A stretch of 64,000 nucleotides of DNA from Edaphobacillus lindanitolerans (GTDB lineage: Bacteria > Bacillota > Bacilli > Bacillales_A > Planococcaceae): positions 62,001 through 126,000 of the forward strand of contig NZ_FTPL01000005.1 of NCBI RefSeq assembly GCF_900156305.1, written 5' to 3'. Below, piece by piece: positions 39,111-51,165 of the stretch. A model generated the notes under the pieces. That model was given only the letters and a program-made list of their open reading frames with translations, had not been told where the DNA came from and did not search any database. The translations under genes and the position numbers were made by a program. Within the stretch, counting starts at the first letter, position 1. Every line of letters begins with the position of its first letter.

Positions 39111-39860
39111 ATGGACATCAAGCGTTATTTGGCACGGATCGGTGTGGAAGACACCGGTAAAGCCGATCTGGAACTGCTCGGTCGGCTGCAGGAACAGCAC
39201 ATGCTTCACATTCCGTTTGAGAACCTGGACGTCATGCGCAAGGTCCCGATCGGACTGGATCCGGCCGGCTATTACGAAAAGGTGGTAGAACATCACCGCG
39301 GCGGATTTTGCTACGAACTGAACGGCCTGTTCAACTGGCTGCTGGGCGAGCTCGGCTACAACACGCGTCTGATCGCGGCGACCGTCCTGAGGCCTGACGG
39401 TACGTGGGCAATGGAAAAAAGCCATGCAGCGCAGATTGTGGAGCTGGATCAGCCGTACCTCGTGGATGTCGGATTCGGCGACTCCGCACGGGTACCGATT
39501 TCGCTGACCGGTGAAGCGAAAGAAGATGTCAGCGGAGTCTACCGTGCCGTGGAAGTGGAAGAGGGAACCTACGAACTGCAGCGGAAAGGGGAAGGCGGCT
39601 GGCATGCGCTGCTCAAGTTTGACCTGACGCCGAGGAAGCTGGACGAGTTCGAAGAAGCCTGTGGGTTCAACCAGACTTCCCCGGAATCGAACTTCACACA
39701 GAAACAGATCGCCACGATTGCCGTGCCGGACGGCCGGATCACGCTGTCGGATGACAAACTGACGATCACGCGGAACGGGGAAAAGGAAAGCAGAGACATT
39801 GAGGACGGTGAGAAAACAGCCATTCTTGAACAGCACTTCGGCATTCGGCTTCACTCATAG
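39111..39860 (+). CDS. nat: Arylamine N-acetyltransferase
   Basis: 249 residues, transferring acetyl from acetyl-CoA to arylamines. The Cys-His-Asp triad is visible: Cys67 in RGGFCYELNG, His105 in KSHAAQIV, Asp119 in YLVDVGFGD. HIPFENLDVM near residue 33 is another family mark. ATG 39111 is 8 bases after AAAAGGAG. A strong -10 TATAAT lies at 39043-39048. Length is slightly below the usual 255-280. Confidence 0.92.
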   Translation: MDIKRYLARIGVEDTGKADLELLGRLQEQHMLHIPFENLDVMRKVPIGLDPAGYYEKVVEHHRGGFCYELNGLFNWLLGELGYNTRLIAATVLRPDGTWAMEKSHAAQIVELDQPYLVDVGFGDSARVPISLTGEAKEDVSGVYRAVEVEEGTYELQRKGEGGWHALLKFDLTPRKLDEFEEACGFNQTSPESNFTQKQIATIAVPDGRITLSDDKLTITRNGEKESRDIEDGEKTAILEQHFGIRLHS

Positions 39861-39867
39861 AGAGTAT

Positions 39868-39899
39868 TAAAAACGCCGGCGCAATGCCGGTGTTTTTTA
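39868..39899 (+). terminator. Terminator after nat
   Basis: AAACGCCGGC/GCCGGTGTTT with a T-run. Confidence 0.85.
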
Positions 39900-39943
39900 T
39901 TGTCTGAACGGGATCGATTGGACCAAAAGCCCGTGAATCGGGA

Positions 39944-40042
39944 AAACTCACCTCACTCAAGCTGAAACTCTCCTCACTCGTGGTCAAACTCTCCTCACTC
40001 AAGACGAAACTCTCCTCACTCGGCCCCAAACTCTCCTCACTC
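39944..40042. repeat. 21-bp phased repeat array C
   Basis: Five units start at 39944, 39965, 39986, 40007 and 40028, exactly 21 bases apart. The core AAACTCTCCTCACTC (15 bases) is identical in four units and has one change in the first. The other 6 bases differ in every unit (AAGCTG, GTGGTC, AAGACG, GGCCCC, GCAACT). It lies between the nat terminator and the hairpin preceding pcrB. Confidence 0.96.
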
Positions 40043-40102
40043 GCAACTTTTCAGGGTATCTTTGCCCTTGGGAGGAAGTCCCGTCGGCCGCGTCCCTTTT
40101 GA

Positions 40103-40133
40103 GCGGCCGGAGCGGCCGTTTTTTTGTTATAAT
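40103..40133 (+). promoter_or_regulatory. Short hairpin, T-run and -10 box before pcrB
   Basis: CGGCC-GGAGC-GGCCG followed by seven T looks like a terminator for incoming transcription. It runs directly into TATAAT (40128-40133). No convincing -35 box at the right distance. Confidence 0.5.
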
Positions 40134-40166
40134 GGAGGGACGCAAACAAAGACAGGTGGGTGCAAG

Positions 40167-40868
40167 ATGAAGGACTTTCTGGAATGGCGGCATGCGTTCA
40201 AGCTGGACCCTGCCAAGGAGTTGGATGATGAGGCGCTGGAGCGGGTGTGCGAGTCGGGGACGGACGGGATCATCGTCGGGGGAACCGACGGGGTCACGCT
40301 CGACAATGTCCTCGCCATCCTCATGCGCATCCGGCGTTTTTCGGTGCCGGTCATGCTGGAGGTGTCGGACCCCGATGCGATCACGCCGGGCTTCGACGGC
40401 TTTCTCATCCCGTCCGTGCTGAACACAAATGATGCCAGGTGGATCAAGGGCCATCAGCATGCGGCGATCCGGGAGTTCGGGGAACTGATGGATTTTGAAG
40501 AGGTCATCCCGGAAGGCTATGTCATCCTCAACCCGGACTGCAAGGCGGCGAAGCTCACCGGGGCGGACGCCGCGATCGACGAAGAAGACATCCTTGCCTA
40601 TGCGCGGATGGTGGAGCATTTCTTCCGCCTGCCCGTCCTGTATCTGGAGTACAGCGGTACATACGGAGACCCGGAAACTGTCCGCGCGGCAGCCGGTGTC
40701 CTCCATCAGACCCGCCTCGTCTATGGCGGGGGGATCCGAGGTCCGGAACAGGCCGCCGAAATGGCCGCACACGCCGACCTCATCGTCGTCGGAAACGCCC
40801 TCTACGACAACCTTGCCGCCGCCCTTAAAACCGTGCGTGCGGTGAAAGAAACCGATAAAATGACCTGA
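40167..40868 (+). CDS. pcrB: Heptaprenylglyceryl phosphate synthase
   Basis: 233 residues, a TIM-barrel prenyltransferase that joins heptaprenyl diphosphate to sn-glycerol-1-phosphate. Signature segments are HAFKLDPAKELDD (8-20), GTDGIIVGGTDGV (about 34-46), EVIPEGYVILNPDCKAA, YLEYSGTYGDPE and YGGGIRGPEQA, followed by ADLIVVGNALY. ATG 40167 follows AGGTGGG. It heads the conserved pcrB-pcrA-ligA-camS group, although repeat R3 separates it from pcrA. Confidence 0.95.
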   Translation: MKDFLEWRHAFKLDPAKELDDEALERVCESGTDGIIVGGTDGVTLDNVLAILMRIRRFSVPVMLEVSDPDAITPGFDGFLIPSVLNTNDARWIKGHQHAAIREFGELMDFEEVIPEGYVILNPDCKAAKLTGADAAIDEEDILAYARMVEHFFRLPVLYLEYSGTYGDPETVRAAAGVLHQTRLVYGGGIRGPEQAAEMAAHADLIVVGNALYDNLAAALKTVRAVKETDKMT

Positions 40869-40940
40869 CTTGAATGATAACGGTCTGATTTGATTGATAT
40901 AGGGTGAATGATTGACTTTGAAAGTTGATCGGAGTGCAGG

Positions 40941-41031
40941 GCACGAGACTCCTGCGGGAAAAGCATGAGCTGAAGGCCCCGCAGAGCGAAGCTCGAGGAG
41001 ACTGAAGCCATGCCCGCGGAAAGCGAGTGCC
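40941..41031 (+). repeat. Dispersed GC-rich repeat, copy R3
   Basis: GCACGAGACTCCTGCGGGAA, AAGCATGAGCTGAAGGCCCC, GCAGAGCGAAGCTCGAGGAG and CCATGCCCGCGGAAAGCGAG. It lies in the pcrB-pcrA gap, 62 bases before the pcrA start, so it should be transcribed in the leader of pcrA. The CTGCGGG/CCCGCAG stem is preserved. Confidence 0.88.
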
Positions 41032-41092
41032 AGGCACGCAGATCAACACGCTCTCCATTACCATTCACCAGCCACGAACGAAAGGAGCCAAC

Positions 41093-43345
41093 ATGGAAAC
41101 CATTTCAAATAATCTTCTCAACGGCATGAACCCGGAACAGGCGAAAGCCGTCCGGACGACGGAGGGCCCGCTGCTCATCATGGCCGGCGCCGGATCCGGA
41201 AAGACACGCGTCCTGACGCACCGGATCGCTTACCTCATCGTCGAAAAGCAGGTATATCCGTCGAAGATCCTCGCCATCACATTCACGAACAAGGCCGCGC
41301 GCGAGATGCGCGACCGGATCGACGGGCTGCTCGGGCCGGGGACCGGCGAGCGGATGTGGGTATCCACGTTCCACTCGATGTGCGTACGCATCCTGCGCCG
41401 CGACATCGACCGGATCGGCTTCTCGAAGACATTCTCGATCCTCGATGGCTCCGACCAGCTCACGGTCGTCAAGAATGTCCTGAAGGAACTGAACCTCGAT
41501 CCGAAGCAATACGACCCGCGCTCGCTCCTGAACGCCATCTCCAATGCGAAGAACGAATGCATCGACGCCAAGTCGTTCGCGGAAACGGTGAACCCGTTCA
41601 ATCCGATGGAGAAGATCGTCTCAGACGTCTACCAGGCCTACGAGAGGCGGCTCCGGAAAAACCAGTCGCTCGACTTTGACGACCTCATCATGGTGACGCT
41701 CAAGCTGTTCGAGCAGGTCCCGGAAGTGCTTGAATTCTATCAGAACAAATTCCAATACATCCACGTCGACGAGTACCAGGATACGAACAATGCGCAGTAC
41801 CGCCTCGTCAACATGCTGGCGGGCAAGTTCAAGAACCTGTGCGTCGTCGGCGACTCCGACCAGTCGATCTACCGCTGGCGGGGCGCGGACATCCAGAACA
41901 TCCTGTCCTTCGAGAAGGACTACCCGGATGCGGAAGTCATCCTGCTCGAGCAGAACTACCGCTCCACGCAGCGGATCCTGAAAGCCGCGAACGACGTCAT
42001 CAAGAACAATGCGAGCCGCTACGAGAAGAACCTCCGCACCGACAACAGCGAGGGCGAGCACATCTATGTCTACAAGGCATCCGACGAGAAGGACGAGTCC
42101 CAGTTCGTCGTCTCGAAGATCCTGGAGCTCATGAAGACGGAAAACCGCAAGCTGTCCGATTTTGCGATCCTCTACCGGACGAACGCCCAGTCGCGGATGA
42201 TGGAGGAATACCTCGTCAAGTCGAACCTCGAGTACACGATCGTCGGCGGCACGAAGTTCTATGACCGGAAAGAGATAAAGGACCTCCTGGCCTACCTCCG
42301 GCTCATTTCAAACAACGACGACGACTTGTCGCTTGCCCGGATCATCAACGAACCGAAGCGCAGCATCGGGGCGACCACATTCGAGAAGATCGCCTCCCAT
42401 GCGATCATCAACGACATGTCGGTCTTTGAGGCATTGAAAGAGATTGACTTCATCCAGGGGCTCACCCCGCGGGCGATCAACCAGGCGGCCGCTTTCCGTG
42501 ACCTCATCTCCGGGTTCACCCGGATGCAGGAGTATCTGAGCGTCACCGAACTCGTCGGGGAAGTGCTCGACAAGTCGGGCTACCGCGACATGCTCCGCAA
42601 CGAAAAGTCGATCGAGTCGGAGAGCCGGCTGGAGAACATCGAGGAATTCCTGTCCGTCACGGAAGCGTTCGAGAAGCGTGCGGAAGAAGAGGAGGGGGAC
42701 AAGTCCCTTGTCGCCTTCCTCACCGACCTGGCGCTCATCGCCGACATCGACTCGCTCGACAAGGAAGAGAACGCCTCGTCCGAACAGGTCGTCCTCATGA
42801 CGATGCACTCGGCGAAGGGGCTTGAATTCCCGGTCGTCTTCATCATCGGGATGGAGGAGAACGTCTTCCCGCACTCCCGGTCGATCGGCGACGAAGAAGA
42901 GATGGAGGAAGAACGCCGCCTCGCGTACGTCGGCATCACGCGTGCCGAGGAAAAGCTGTTCCTGACGAGCGCACAGTATCGCACGCTGTACGGACGGACA
43001 AACTATAACAGCCCGTCCCGCTTCATTTCCGAGATTTCGGATGACGTGACTCAGTTTATCGGATCCGGCGGCTCCGCTTCCGACTCCGGCCGCACGCCGA
43101 TCTCCGGCGGCTTCGGCAGCCGGCGCCAGGCCCGCCCGGCGGTCAAGCGCCCGGCCCAGCAGACGACCGGTGGAGAATCCGTGGGCTGGAAGGCCGGCGA
43201 CAAAGCGAAGCACAAGAAATGGGGCGAAGGCATGGTCGTCAGCGTCCGCGGCGAAGGGGAAAACAAGGAACTCGACATCGCCTTCCCGGAACCCGTCGGC
43301 ATCAAGCGCCTCCTCGCCAAATTCGCCCCGATCGAAAAAGCCTGA
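41093..43345 (+). CDS. pcrA: ATP-dependent DNA helicase PcrA
   Basis: 750 residues, an SF1A helicase of the UvrD/Rep type acting 3' to 5' in repair and plasmid replication. Q-motif LNPEQ-like [10 protein letters not shown], Walker [16 protein letters not shown] (about 31-45), [13 protein letters not shown] (Ia), VDEYQDTN (II), [14 protein letters not shown] (III), NYRST (IV), [21 protein letters not shown] (V), and [14 protein letters not shown] (VI). The C-terminal ~55 residues form the Tudor-like tail [17 protein letters not shown] 41093 follows AAAGGAG. Confidence 0.98.
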   Translation: METISNNLLNGMNPEQAKAVRTTEGPLLIMAGAGSGKTRVLTHRIAYLIVEKQVYPSKILAITFTNKAAREMRDRIDGLLGPGTGERMWVSTFHSMCVRILRRDIDRIGFSKTFSILDGSDQLTVVKNVLKELNLDPKQYDPRSLLNAISNAKNECIDAKSFAETVNPFNPMEKIVSDVYQAYERRLRKNQSLDFDDLIMVTLKLFEQVPEVLEFYQNKFQYIHVDEYQDTNNAQYRLVNMLAGKFKNLCVVGDSDQSIYRWRGADIQNILSFEKDYPDAEVILLEQNYRSTQRILKAANDVIKNNASRYEKNLRTDNSEGEHIYVYKASDEKDESQFVVSKILELMKTENRKLSDFAILYRTNAQSRMMEEYLVKSNLEYTIVGGTKFYDRKEIKDLLAYLRLISNNDDDLSLARIINEPKRSIGATTFEKIASHAIINDMSVFEALKEIDFIQGLTPRAINQAAAFRDLISGFTRMQEYLSVTELVGEVLDKSGYRDMLRNEKSIESESRLENIEEFLSVTEAFEKRAEEEEGDKSLVAFLTDLALIADIDSLDKEENASSEQVVLMTMHSAKGLEFPVVFIIGMEENVFPHSRSIGDEEEMEEERRLAYVGITRAEEKLFLTSAQYRTLYGRTNYNSPSRFISEISDDVTQFIGSGGSASDSGRTPISGGFGSRRQARPAVKRPAQQTTGGESVGWKAGDKAKHKKWGEGMVVSVRGEGENKELDIAFPEPVGIKRLLAKFAPIEKA

Positions 43346-43438
43346 CCGTTCGGTGGGGCAAGTTGCGGTGATCCGGTTCACTGTCAGTCAAACTGGACTG
43401 AAAAGAAGTCACTCACTATGTGTCTGATTGAAGTGAAG

Positions 43439-43534
43439 GGCACGAGACTCCTGCGGGAATAGCATGAGCCGAAGACCCCGCAGCGGCGCAGCGGCGGGGA
43501 GGCTAAGGCCATGCCCGCGGAAAGCGAGCGACCG
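43439..43534 (+). repeat. Dispersed GC-rich repeat, copy R4
   Basis: GCACGAGACTCCTGCGGGAA, TAGCATGAGCCGAAGACCCC, then GCAGCGGCGCAGCGGCGGGG and CCATGCCCGCGGAAAGCGAG. Same orientation as R3, placed in the pcrA-ligA gap 79 bases before ligA. Confidence 0.88.
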
Positions 43535-43555
43535 GTACGGAAATCACTGATTTAA

Positions 43556-45619
<2,064 letters not shown>

Positions 45620-45634
45620 AGGGGTTCTACTTCG

Positions 45635-46747
45635 TTGAAAATCAAGCTAATCACTGCGGCGGCACTGTCCGCCGTGCTGCTCTCCGGATGCCTGCCGGCG
45701 AAAAAAGAGCCGGATGTCGTGAACAATCCCGAACAGGAAACGGAGCAGCGGGTCATCATTCCGAATATGCAGCTCAGCGATGAGTATTACCGGACGCTTC
45801 TCCCATACAAGAAAAGCGCATCCCGTGGCCTCGTCGTGAACAACCTGAATTCCAAGTACAATGTCATCGAGGCGGAAAGCGGCCTGATGAGACTGTCGCA
45901 CCGGAAGTATCCGACCGAAGATTTCTTTTTCCAGGAAGGACAGTACCTTGATGAAAAGACGGTCCGCTCCTGGCTTGCCCACAAGTCCGAGGACTATCCG
46001 GAAGGCCTGAATCCCCAGGCATCCGGATCCGCCGAGGAAACGAGACGGAAAGTTCCGGTGTATGTGGCGCACATCATCGAGCAGAACTACCTGAAGCGCA
46101 CTTCCGAGGACAAGATCCGGCTTGAGGGCATCTCAATCGGAATCGCGCTCAACTCGGTCAACACGACGGAAGGCGGGGGAGCCATCCCGCAGAAGAAGAT
46201 CGAAGAGGAAGGCAAGAAGGCCGCCGCGGAAGTCGTCAAGCGGATGCGGAAGATCGAGGGGCTCGCCCAGGTGCCGATTGTGGTCGGCCTATACCGCCAG
46301 AGCAGCAAGAACGACATCTCTCCGGGCTCTTACTTCGCCGTTTCCACAGCGGAGAAAGGGAAGGACGTCCTGTCGGGCTGGGATGCGATCGACGAGGAAT
46401 ACGTCATCTTCCCGACGTCGACCAATGCAGACAAGTACCGGGACATGGATACGAAGTTCCGGAACTTCAAGCAGGACGTCGACAAGTACTTCAGCAGCTT
46501 CGTCAACGTGATCGGCACCGGCTTCTATCAGAACGGGACGATCGCCTCGCTGAAGATCGACGTGCCGATCGAATTCTACGGGGAGGCTGAAGTGATCGGA
46601 TTCACCCAGCATCTCTCCGGCCTCGTCGTCGACCACTTCCCGGCGACGAAGGTGGAAGTGAGCGTCACTTCGGTCAACGGGCCGGTCTCCGTCATTGTGA
46701 AGGAACCGGGCAGCGACGAACCGTACACCCACATCTACGGCAACTGA
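45635..46747 (+). CDS. camS: CamS-family sex pheromone lipoprotein
   Basis: 370 residues, the B. subtilis YerH/CamS family. The lipobox LLSGC puts the lipidated Cys at residue 19, and in enterococci the signal peptide of the family releases a sex pheromone. The mature part has SDEYYRTLLPYKKSASRGLV and GLVVDHFPATKVEVSVTSVN. The start is TTG 45635 behind AAAGGGG, 16 bases after ligA. Whether the peptide is active here is unknown. Confidence 0.9.
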   Translation: MKIKLITAAALSAVLLSGCLPAKKEPDVVNNPEQETEQRVIIPNMQLSDEYYRTLLPYKKSASRGLVVNNLNSKYNVIEAESGLMRLSHRKYPTEDFFFQEGQYLDEKTVRSWLAHKSEDYPEGLNPQASGSAEETRRKVPVYVAHIIEQNYLKRTSEDKIRLEGISIGIALNSVNTTEGGGAIPQKKIEEEGKKAAAEVVKRMRKIEGLAQVPIVVGLYRQSSKNDISPGSYFAVSTAEKGKDVLSGWDAIDEEYVIFPTSTNADKYRDMDTKFRNFKQDVDKYFSSFVNVIGTGFYQNGTIASLKIDVPIEFYGEAEVIGFTQHLSGLVVDHFPATKVEVSVTSVNGPVSVIVKEPGSDEPYTHIYGN

Positions 46748-46923
46748 CCGTCAGGAGGAAAGAACCTGGACGGCACGGTCCGTTCCGCCGGGCTCCATGC
46801 CAAATGGAATCAGCCGGCCTCCGGACGGGAACGGGCCGGATCAGCAACTGCGGAAGCCGGCGGTCCGTGATATGATGGACAAGGCCAAAACAGACAGACA
46901 GTTAAGAGAACGGAGGAGACGAC

Positions 46924-47214
46924 ATGGCGGATATTACAAAAGACCAGGTGAAGCACGTCGCCAACCTTGCACGGCTAGCCATCACCGATGAAGAGGCAGA
47001 CTACTATGCCGACAAGCTGGGCGCCATCATCGAGTTTGCCGAGCAGCTGAATGAAGTCGACACGGAAGGCGTCGCACCGACAACTCATCCGGTGCCGCTC
47101 ATCAATGTGCTGCGTGAGGACAAGCCGGTTCCCGGACTTGACCGTGACCTCATGATGAAGAATGTACCCGAACACGAAGACGGCATGGTCAAGGTGCCAT
47201 CGATTCTTGACTGA
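46924..47214 (+). CDS. gatC: Aspartyl/glutamyl-tRNA amidotransferase subunit C
   Basis: 96 residues. GatC stabilises GatA and links it to GatB in the complex converting Glu-tRNA(Gln) and Asp-tRNA(Asn). Typical text: ITKDQVKHVANLARLAITDEE at the start, a FAEQLNEVDTEGVAPTTHP middle, and LREDKPVPGLDRD. ATG 46924 follows CGGAGGA. A TATGAT -10-like box at about 46871 suggests a promoter for gatCAB. Confidence 0.97.
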   Translation: MADITKDQVKHVANLARLAITDEEADYYADKLGAIIEFAEQLNEVDTEGVAPTTHPVPLINVLREDKPVPGLDRDLMMKNVPEHEDGMVKVPSILD

Positions 47215-47235
47215 CGGACAGAGGAGGAGAAACAG

Positions 47236-48702
47236 ATGACCCTATTCAACAAATCCGCGAAGGAGCTCCAGTCTCTGATACATAAAAAGGAACTGTCCGC
47301 AGCGGAACTGACGGCCGAATCGTTCCGGCGCATCGGGGCGGTCGACGGTGACGTCAAGGCGTTCCTCGCACTGGACGAGGAGCGTGCATCCGCACGTGCG
47401 AAAGAACTGGACAACACACCGATGGAGGACCGCGGGCCGCTCCACGGACTGCCGATCGGCGTGAAGGACAACATCGTGACGGAAGGACTCGAGACGACAT
47501 GCGCCAGCCGCATGCTCGGCGGGTTCGACCCGATCTATAACGCAACCGCTGCGACGAAGCTGGACCAAGCCGGCCTCGTCACCGTCGGGAAGCTGAACAT
47601 GGACGAATTCGCCATGGGCGGATCGACCGAGAACTCCTTCTATAAAAAGACGGCCAACCCGTGGAACCTGGACTATGTGCCGGGCGGCTCGTCCGGCGGC
47701 TCCGCCGCTGCCGTTGCAGCCGGTGAAGTTCCGTTTTCACTCGGTTCCGATACGGGCGGATCGATCCGCCAGCCGGCGGCCTATTGCGGCGTCGTCGGCA
47801 TGAAGCCGACCTACGGCCGCGTGTCCCGCTATGGCCTCGTGGCGTTCGCCTCTTCGCTCGACCAGATCGGACCGGTCACGCGCACGGTCGAGGACAACGC
47901 GTTCCTCCTTTCTGCCGTTTCCGGCCATGATCCGTACGACTCGACTTCGTTTGGTGTGGACGTCCCGGACTTTGCCTCGGCGCTCACGGGCGACGTCAAG
48001 GGCCTGAAGATCGGCATCGCCTCCGAGTACCTCGGCGAAGGCGTCGGCGATGCATCGAAAAACGCCGTGCGGGAAGCTGCGCGCGTCCTGGAATCGCTCG
48101 GTGCGGAAGTATCGGAAGTGTCGCTTCCGAACACAAAGTACGCACTCCCTGCGTACTATCTCCTCAGTTCGTCCGAGGCGTCGTCCAACCTGGCACGCTT
48201 TGACGGCATCCGCTACGGCTTCCGTGCGGACGACGTCCGGACGCTCGAAGACCTGTACAAGAAAACACGTTCCGAAGGATTCGGCGACGAAGTGAAGACC
48301 CGGATCATGCTCGGCACGTTCGCGCTCAGCTCCGGCTTCTACGATGCCTATTACAAGAAGGCCCAGAAGGTCCGCACGCTCGTGCAGGGCGACTTCATGA
48401 ACGCCTTCGAAGACTACGATGTCATCATCGGACCGACGACGCCGACGCCGGCATTCAAGCTCGGCACCCAGGTCGACGACCCGCTCACGATGTATGCCAA
48501 TGACATCCTGACGATCCCCGTCAACCTCGCGGGCGTCCCGGCGATTTCCGTGCCGTGCGGCTTCACGGAAGGCCTGCCGCTCGGCCTGCAGATCATCGGC
48601 CGCCACTTTGACGAGTCGACGGTGTACCGCGTGGCCCATGCGTTCGAACAGGCGACGGACCACCATAAAGTGATGCCCGAAATCCGGGAGGTGCAAGCAT
48701 GA
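47236..48702 (+). CDS. gatA: Aspartyl/glutamyl-tRNA amidotransferase subunit A
   Basis: 488 residues, an amidase-signature enzyme. The Ser-cisSer-Lys triad is in place: Lys77 in GVKDNI, cis-Ser152 in [15 protein letters not shown], Ser176 in [15 protein letters not shown]. It hydrolyses glutamine and passes ammonia to GatB. AGGAGG precedes ATG 47236, and it overlaps gatB by 4 bases. Confidence 0.98.
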   Translation: MTLFNKSAKELQSLIHKKELSAAELTAESFRRIGAVDGDVKAFLALDEERASARAKELDNTPMEDRGPLHGLPIGVKDNIVTEGLETTCASRMLGGFDPIYNATAATKLDQAGLVTVGKLNMDEFAMGGSTENSFYKKTANPWNLDYVPGGSSGGSAAAVAAGEVPFSLGSDTGGSIRQPAAYCGVVGMKPTYGRVSRYGLVAFASSLDQIGPVTRTVEDNAFLLSAVSGHDPYDSTSFGVDVPDFASALTGDVKGLKIGIASEYLGEGVGDASKNAVREAARVLESLGAEVSEVSLPNTKYALPAYYLLSSSEASSNLARFDGIRYGFRADDVRTLEDLYKKTRSEGFGDEVKTRIMLGTFALSSGFYDAYYKKAQKVRTLVQGDFMNAFEDYDVIIGPTTPTPAFKLGTQVDDPLTMYANDILTIPVNLAGVPAISVPCGFTEGLPLGLQIIGRHFDESTVYRVAHAFEQATDHHKVMPEIREVQA

Positions 48703-50132
48703 CGAACTTTGAAACGATCATCGGTCTGGAAGTGCACGTCGAACTGAAGACCGATTCGAAAATCTTCTCTCCGGCGCCTGCTCACTTCGGCGCTGGCCCG
48801 AACACGAACACCCATGTGATCGACCTCGGCTATCCGGGCGTCCTCCCGGTCCTCAACAAGCGGGCCGTCGAGTTCGGCATGAAGGCCGCCATGGCGCTGA
48901 ACTGCCAGATCAACCAGGAAACGAAATTTGACCGTAAGAACTACTTCTATCCGGACAATCCGAAAGCCTACCAGATCTCCCAGTTCGACAAGCCGATCGG
49001 CGAGCACGGATGGATCGAGATCGAAGTCGAAGGCAAGAAGAAGCGCATCGGCATCACGCGCCTTCACCTCGAAGAGGATGCCGGCAAGCTGAACCATACC
49101 GATCAAGGCTACTCCCTCGTCGACTACAACCGACAGGGAACGCCGCTTATCGAGATCGTGTCCGAACCGGACATCCGGACGCCGGAAGAAGCGTACGCAT
49201 ACCTCGAGAAGCTGAAGTCGATCATCCAGTACACGGGCGTCTCCGACGTGAAGATGGAAGAGGGCTCGCTCCGCTGCGACGCGAACATCTCGCTCCGTCC
49301 TTACGGCCAGGAAAAGTTCGGCACGAAGGCGGAACTGAAGAACCTGAACTCGTTCAACTTCGTCCGCAGGGGTCTGGAACATGAGCAGAAGCGCCAGGCG
49401 GAAGTGCTCCTCTCCGGCGGCATCATCGAGCAGGAGACCCGCCGCTTCGACGAGTCGACGGGCAAGACGGTTCTCATGCGCGTCAAGGAAGGCTCCGACG
49501 ACTATCGCTACTTCCCTGAACCGGATCTGACCGACCTGTCCATCGACGATGAGTGGATGGAGCGAGTCCGCGCGGAAATTCCAGAACTGCCGGATGCCCG
49601 CAAAGAGCGCTACGTGAACGATCTCGGCCTTCCGGCATACGATGCGATGGTCCTGACGCTCACGAAGGACATGTCGGACTTCTTCGACGCGACCGTCGGG
49701 GCAGGGGCTGACGCGAAGCTGGCGTCCAACTGGCTCATGGGCGAAGTGTCCGCCTACCTGAACACGAACCAGAAGGAGCTCGGCGAAACCGGCCTCACGC
49801 CGGAAAACCTGGCTGCCATGATCAAGCTGATCGAGGAAGGAACGATCTCCTCGAAGATCGCGAAGAAAGTGTTCAAGGAGCTCGCCGACAACGGAGGGAA
49901 TCCGGAACAGATCGTCAAGGAGAAAGGCCTCGTCCAGATTTCCGACGAAGGTGCCCTTTTGAAGATCGTCACCGAAATCCTCGACAACAACGAGCAGTCG
50001 ATCGAGGACTTCAAGGCCGGGAAAGACCGCGCCATCGGCTTCCTCGTCGGCCAGGTCATGAAAGCGACGAAAGGCCAGGCGAACCCGCCGCTCGTCAACA
50101 AGCTCATCAACGAAGAAATCAGAAAGCGCTGA
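48699..50132 (+). CDS. gatB: Aspartyl/glutamyl-tRNA amidotransferase subunit B
   Basis: 477 residues, the kinase/transamidase subunit. [18 protein letters not shown] at the N-terminus, [19 protein letters not shown] (about 69-87), [29 protein letters not shown] and the C-terminal YqeY-like tail with [17 protein letters not shown]. Last gene of gatCAB, followed by a terminator. Confidence 0.98.
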   Translation: MTNFETIIGLEVHVELKTDSKIFSPAPAHFGAGPNTNTHVIDLGYPGVLPVLNKRAVEFGMKAAMALNCQINQETKFDRKNYFYPDNPKAYQISQFDKPIGEHGWIEIEVEGKKKRIGITRLHLEEDAGKLNHTDQGYSLVDYNRQGTPLIEIVSEPDIRTPEEAYAYLEKLKSIIQYTGVSDVKMEEGSLRCDANISLRPYGQEKFGTKAELKNLNSFNFVRRGLEHEQKRQAEVLLSGGIIEQETRRFDESTGKTVLMRVKEGSDDYRYFPEPDLTDLSIDDEWMERVRAEIPELPDARKERYVNDLGLPAYDAMVLTLTKDMSDFFDATVGAGADAKLASNWLMGEVSAYLNTNQKELGETGLTPENLAAMIKLIEEGTISSKIAKKVFKELADNGGNPEQIVKEKGLVQISDEGALLKIVTEILDNNEQSIEDFKAGKDRAIGFLVGQVMKATKGQANPPLVNKLINEEIRKR

Positions 50133-50136
50133 TTGG

Positions 50137-50164
50137 AAAGACCGCCGAAAAGGCGGTCTTTTTT
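50137..50164 (+). terminator. Terminator of gatCAB
   Basis: AAGACCGCC/GGCGGTCTT stem, loop GAAAA, six T. Confidence 0.95.
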
Positions 50165-50401
50165 GTGGGGCGGAGCTGTCCGAACCGGTTGTTGTCTGGA
50201 TATTTGTGTCTCCATGATGGCGGATATTGGATGGGGCTTCCGACGAAGGGACGAGTCTGCCGGATTGATCCGCCGGTCAGGGCTGCTTCCGGTGACTTTA
50301 CACCCTCCTTGGTGGCTGCGAAAAACAGGCCGTGCCGCCCAGTTTAGAAGCGTTTGTAAGGTGAAAACAAAAGATGAATACATAGAAGGGAGATGAGAGA
50401 G

Positions 50402-51055
50402 ATGAATAAGTGGAGACTGTTGATGGCGGGTGGCCTTCTGGCGGCCCTTCTGGCAGGCTGCGGCGACAAAGAAGCGGAACCGTCTGACGACACGGGCAAC
50501 AATGGCACGGACACATCCGAAGACCAGGCGACCGATGAGGGAACCGGCGGCACGGGAACGGCAGAGGAAGGGACAGACACCGATGACGCCGTGGAAGGTG
50601 CACAGGAAGTGAACGTCCCGCTGAAAGATGCAGACGGGGCAGAAGTGGCGAATGCCGTACTCAGCGAAGGGGAGGACGGGATGGTCCATGTGGATCTGAC
50701 CGTCAAAAATCTCCCGCCTGGCAAGCATGCGTTCCATATCCATGAGACGGGCATGTGTGAAGCGCCGGACTTTGAATCGGCCGGAGGCCATTACAATCCG
50801 GAAGACAAGGAACACGGCAAGGACAGCACGGACGGGAAGCATGCCGGCGACTTCGACAACATCGAGGTGAATGAAGACGGCAAGGCCGAGGTCCAGTTCG
50901 ATACAGACCAGGTGACACTCAAGGAAGGTGAAGACAACACGGTGTTCACCGAAGACGGCACGGCGCTCGTCATCCACTCCGGCGAAGACGATTACACCTC
51001 ACAGCCGGCAGGGGACGCCGGTGACCGGATCGCCTGTGGCGTCATCGAGAAGTAA
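50402..51055 (+). CDS. sodC: Cu/Zn superoxide dismutase-like lipoprotein
   Basis: 217 residues. Lipobox LLAGC with Cys20, then an acidic Thr/Gly/Asp linker (about 22-68), then a Cu/Zn-SOD fold. Metal ligands look intact: HAFHIHETG, GGHYNPEDKEHG, HAGDFDNI and VIHSGEDDY; two Cys (MCEAPDF and IACGVI) can form the structural disulfide. It is similar to B. subtilis YojM, where activity has been debated because of ligand loss. ATG 50402 fits AAGGGAG better than the ATG at 50393. Confidence 0.9.
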   Translation: MNKWRLLMAGGLLAALLAGCGDKEAEPSDDTGNNGTDTSEDQATDEGTGGTGTAEEGTDTDDAVEGAQEVNVPLKDADGAEVANAVLSEGEDGMVHVDLTVKNLPPGKHAFHIHETGMCEAPDFESAGGHYNPEDKEHGKDSTDGKHAGDFDNIEVNEDGKAEVQFDTDQVTLKEGEDNTVFTEDGTALVIHSGEDDYTSQPAGDAGDRIACGVIEK

Positions 51056-51063
51056 CCGGAAGC

Positions 51064-51096
51064 ACAGGCTGCAGACAAGTTCTGCAGTCTGTTTTT
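51064..51096 (+). terminator. Terminator after sodC
   Basis: ACAGGCTGCAG/CTGCAGTCTGT with TTTTTATT. Confidence 0.85.
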
Positions 51097-51117
51097 ATTA
51101 TGGTTCCTGTGTTCCAT

Positions 51118-51146
51118 TTGCCTAAAGGTTTGGCAATCCGTACAAT
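51118..51146 (+). promoter_or_regulatory. Promoter of the thioredoxin-like gene
   Basis: TTGCCT (51118-51123), exactly 17 bases, TACAAT (51141-51146). Confidence 0.65.
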
Positions 51147-51165
51147 TTAGGAAGGAGGGGATAGC

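Noticed and set aside
50165-50401. 87-codon frame between gatB and sodC
   Set aside because: It starts on the gatCAB terminator, has no binding site and shows no family resemblance.
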